From positions 62,001 to 126,000 of the forward strand of contig JBCCHF010000002.1 in NCBI GenBank assembly GCA_039028895.1: DNA of 64,000 nucleotides. The letters are read 5' to 3'. The notes beneath the pieces were generated by a model. It was not told the DNA's origin. It worked only from the letters and a program-made list of their open reading frames with translations, and did not search any database. Each line of letters begins with the position of its first letter. The first letter of the stretch is position 1. The position numbers and the translations under genes were made by a program. Positions 62,248 through 64,000 of this stretch are shown here, piece after piece. The stretch comes from JAHDCJ01 sp039028895 (lineage in GTDB: Bacteria; Bacteroidota; Bacteroidia; Chitinophagales; Saprospiraceae).

Positions 62248-62784
62248 ATGATTTTATCTGATAAAACCATACAGGAAAGTATTGAGACTGGGAAAATCGT
62301 AATTGACCCTTTTCGCCCCGAGTGTTTAGGTACCAATTCTTATGATGTTCACCTCGGCCAACATCTTGCACTTTATAAAAGCAGAGTATTGGATGCTAAA
62401 AAACATAATGAGATCGAAGAGATTATCATTCCGGAAGATGGTTACATTATTGCCCCTGGCACACTATACCTTGGCGTTACCGAAGAATACACTGAAACCC
62501 ATAATGCGGTTCCATTTTTAGAAGGTAAGTCATCAGTGGGTCGTCTCGGCATCGACATACACGCTACCGCTGGTAAGGGAGATGTCGGCTTTTGTAACCA
62601 TTGGACACTTGAAATATCTTGTATCCAACCAGTCCGGATCTATGCAGGCATGCCTATTGGTCAACTGATCTATTTTGCAGTTGAGGGAGACATTGAGAAT
62701 TATTATCATTCCAAACAGAATGCGAAGTACAACCAGAAATCGCCAAAACCTATGGAATCGATGATGTGGAAAAACAAATTTTAA
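62248..62784 (+). CDS. dcd: dCTP deaminase
   Basis: 178 aa. The block EGKSSVGRLGIDIHATAGKGDVGFCNHWTLEI carries the catalytic Glu region and nucleotide contacts of the dUTPase/dCTP-deaminase fold, and GTNSYDVHLGQ the N-terminal signature. It deaminates dCTP to dUTP as a source of dTMP. Whether it is also a dUTPase (bifunctional type) cannot be told. It lies between the WD40 gene and proC on one strand with four bases before the latter. Confidence 0.94.
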   Translation: MILSDKTIQESIETGKIVIDPFRPECLGTNSYDVHLGQHLALYKSRVLDAKKHNEIEEIIIPEDGYIIAPGTLYLGVTEEYTETHNAVPFLEGKSSVGRLGIDIHATAGKGDVGFCNHWTLEISCIQPVRIYAGMPIGQLIYFAVEGDIENYYHSKQNAKYNQKSPKPMESMMWKNKF

Positions 62785-62788
62785 TTTA

Positions 62789-63592
62789 ATGAAGATCCTC
62801 ATAATTGGCGGAGGCAATATGGGCCTTACATACGCCAGAAGTTTTTTAAAATCTCACGTAACCGACCTGTCAGATCTCATGATTCTTGAGAAATCTGAAG
62901 AAAAGGTCAAAATTCTAGAAAGTGAGCAGGTCGGTATTATCTTTTCTTCGCCTGAAGAATGTATAAATAAAGCAGACCTAGTAGTCCTGGCAGTAAAACC
63001 TCAAGATTGTGGACGATTATTTGAAGACATTAAACCGCACCTCGGTTCCCAGCAGCTTTTTCTTTCTATCATGGCCGGGGTCAAAATAAAGTCCATTTGT
63101 AACATGCTGGGTGTCAATAAGGTAATTCGGGCAATGCCTAATTTGCCCGCGCAGATAGGCATGGGCATGACGGCTTTTACTGCTTCCGATGAGGTTACCA
63201 GAATTGAGTTGGTTACTGTCCAGAACCTACTCAACACAACTGGAAAGGCTATTTTTGTTGAAAATGAAGCCTTGATTGATGCGGCAACAGCAGTTTCAGG
63301 CAGTGGACCTGCTTATGTTTACTTCTATATGAATGCCATGATAGATGCAGCAAAAGCCCTCGGTTTTAGCGAGTCAGAAGCAGAGTTATTGGTTGGTCAA
63401 ACCTTCATGGGGTCAGCACACCTACTAAATCGGGATCAACTCAGTTGTAAAGATTGGATCGCAAAAGTGTCCTCAAAAGGAGGAACAACAGAAGCAGCTA
63501 TGAACATCTACAATGAAAATGGACTTAACGACAAGATCAAAGAAGGGCTGTTCAAGGCACACAAAAGAGCGATAGAGCTCGGTCAAGAATAA
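62789..63592 (+). CDS. proC: Pyrroline-5-carboxylate reductase
   Basis: 267 aa. The NAD(P) motif IIGGGNMGLTYARSF, the VVLAVKPQD and RAMPNLPAQIGMGMTAF blocks and the C-terminal signature SGSGPAYVYFYMNAMIDAA are intact. It reduces pyrroline-5-carboxylate to L-proline with NAD(P)H in the cytosol. Full length for the family. Four bases after dcd and about 70 before tpiA on the same strand; whether these form one transcript is unclear. Confidence 0.95.
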   Translation: MKILIIGGGNMGLTYARSFLKSHVTDLSDLMILEKSEEKVKILESEQVGIIFSSPEECINKADLVVLAVKPQDCGRLFEDIKPHLGSQQLFLSIMAGVKIKSICNMLGVNKVIRAMPNLPAQIGMGMTAFTASDEVTRIELVTVQNLLNTTGKAIFVENEALIDAATAVSGSGPAYVYFYMNAMIDAAKALGFSESEAELLVGQTFMGSAHLLNRDQLSCKDWIAKVSSKGGTTEAAMNIYNENGLNDKIKEGLFKAHKRAIELGQE

Positions 63593-63659
63593 ATCATAAT
63601 TAAAATAAAAAAAGTCTATCCCTGGAAATACCCGGGGCATACAAAAACACCGACTAGAG

Positions 63660-64000
63660 ATGAGAAAAAAAATAGTAGCTGGTAACTGGAAAATGAATAA
63701 AAACCACCAGGAAGCTAAAGAACTTGCAACTGCAATAGCGGAAGGCGCCAATGTCAATGATCAATTGGTCATCCTTTGCCCGCCATTTATTCACCTGCCT
63801 GTTGTTCAGCAGATTATAGAAGAAGCAGCAGGTGTCGAAACTGCCGCACAAAACCTTCACCAGGAAGCTAAAGGAGCCTATACTGGTGAGATATCTGCAG
63901 AAATGATCCTTTCAGTTGGGTCAAAATATGTATTGATCGGGCACTCAGAAAGACGTCAATATGCCCGTGAATCTTACGAACTATTGGCCAAAAAAGTAAA
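63660..64000 (+). CDS. tpiA: Triosephosphate isomerase, N-terminal part
   Basis: 113 codons are present; the gene runs out of the window. Start at ATG 63660 (MRKKIVAGNWKMNKN). GNWKMNK carries the catalytic lysine and LIGHSERRQYA the catalytic histidine (about residue 98). The glutamate and the C-terminal loop are beyond the edge. It interconverts glyceraldehyde-3-phosphate and dihydroxyacetone phosphate in glycolysis. Incomplete only because of the window boundary. Confidence 0.96.
   Translation, partial: MRKKIVAGNWKMNKNHQEAKELATAIAEGANVNDQLVILCPPFIHLPVVQQIIEEAAGVETAAQNLHQEAKGAYTGEISAEMILSVGSKYVLIGHSERRQYARESYELLAKKV

Noticed and set aside
1..64000. CRISPR arrays, IS elements, prophage or integrase genes
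   Set aside because: No spaced direct repeats, transposase motifs or phage genes were seen on either strand by reading.

Overview
The window is an AT-rich bacterial chromosome segment that I read as Bacteroidota, most likely Cytophagales or a close relative. Evidence: promoters with TAnnTTTG -7 boxes, a TonB-dependent receptor with a CarboxypepD-type leader domain, a type IX secretion C-terminal sorting domain, TamB next to TsaD, and two genes of the futalosine menaquinone route (mqnB, mqnD), which is usual in Cytophagia. There are no IS elements, prophage genes, CRISPR arrays, rRNAs or tRNAs that I can see; nearly everything looks like stable core genome.

Layout. 1-5.3 kb: the end of groL, yaaA, then a sigma / anti-sigma / beta-adhesin operon and a secreted M28 peptidase. 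5.4-8.4 kb: a NUDIX hydrolase, a threonine aldolase, a small helical protein and a queuosine-precursor transporter. 8.5-17.3 kb: a beta-helix lipoprotein, a TonB-dependent receptor, a Na/Pi cotransporter and a PiT phosphate transporter, which together look like an envelope-to-cytoplasm phosphate uptake module. 17.4-20.5 kb: a very long periplasmic helical protein built on a 40-residue superrepeat. 20.6-26.2 kb: pyrB, pyrR, argS, an arginine decarboxylase and futalosine hydrolase. 26.3-33.1 kb: queD, folE, fabD, yqgE, an ABC-F ATPase, an FAD oxidoreductase, a YjbR protein and a pseudouridine synthase. 33.1-38.5 kb: mqnD, then a cysM-mec-cysO-moeZ operon for cysteine synthesis on a sulfur-carrier protein, and arginine deiminase. 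38.5-49.3 kb: aminotransferase, S4 protein, PPK2, DUF58, thioredoxin, TamB, bactofilin, TsaD. 49.4-60.1 kb: envelope and signalling genes (TlpA-type thioredoxin, coiled-coil protein, lipoprotein, acyl-CoA reductase, PAS histidine kinase, PASTA protein, T9SS cargo, rhodanese, HldD). 60.1-64 kb: lipoprotein, phosphopantetheinyl transferase, WD40 protein, dcd, proC and the start of tpiA.

The most exciting item is the 5' leader of the cysteine operon (minus strand, about 37172 to 36840). It holds two short reading frames in series, one with six consecutive cysteine codons and the other with a Cys-Cys-Gln-Cys-Cys run. Each is followed by a 13-14 bp terminator-like hairpin, and each overlaps, at its 3' end, a segment complementary to the ascending arm of that hairpin. 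In both units the complementary segment starts exactly 14 nt after the last cysteine codon. This is the geometry of translation-coupled transcription attenuation, here duplicated in tandem and apparently sensing charged tRNA-Cys. A Bacteroidota-type promoter lies just upstream.

How the genes work together. The cysteine operon encodes its own sulfur relay: MoeZ activates and sulfurates the CysO tail, CysM joins the thiocarboxylate to an activated serine, and Mec releases cysteine. The leader would shut this off when cysteine is plentiful. The phosphate module would move phosphate or a phosphorylated ligand across the outer membrane and then import phosphate by two inner-membrane carriers, both with PhoU-like tails. 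Function assignments rest on motifs and domain order read by eye; no database search was possible.
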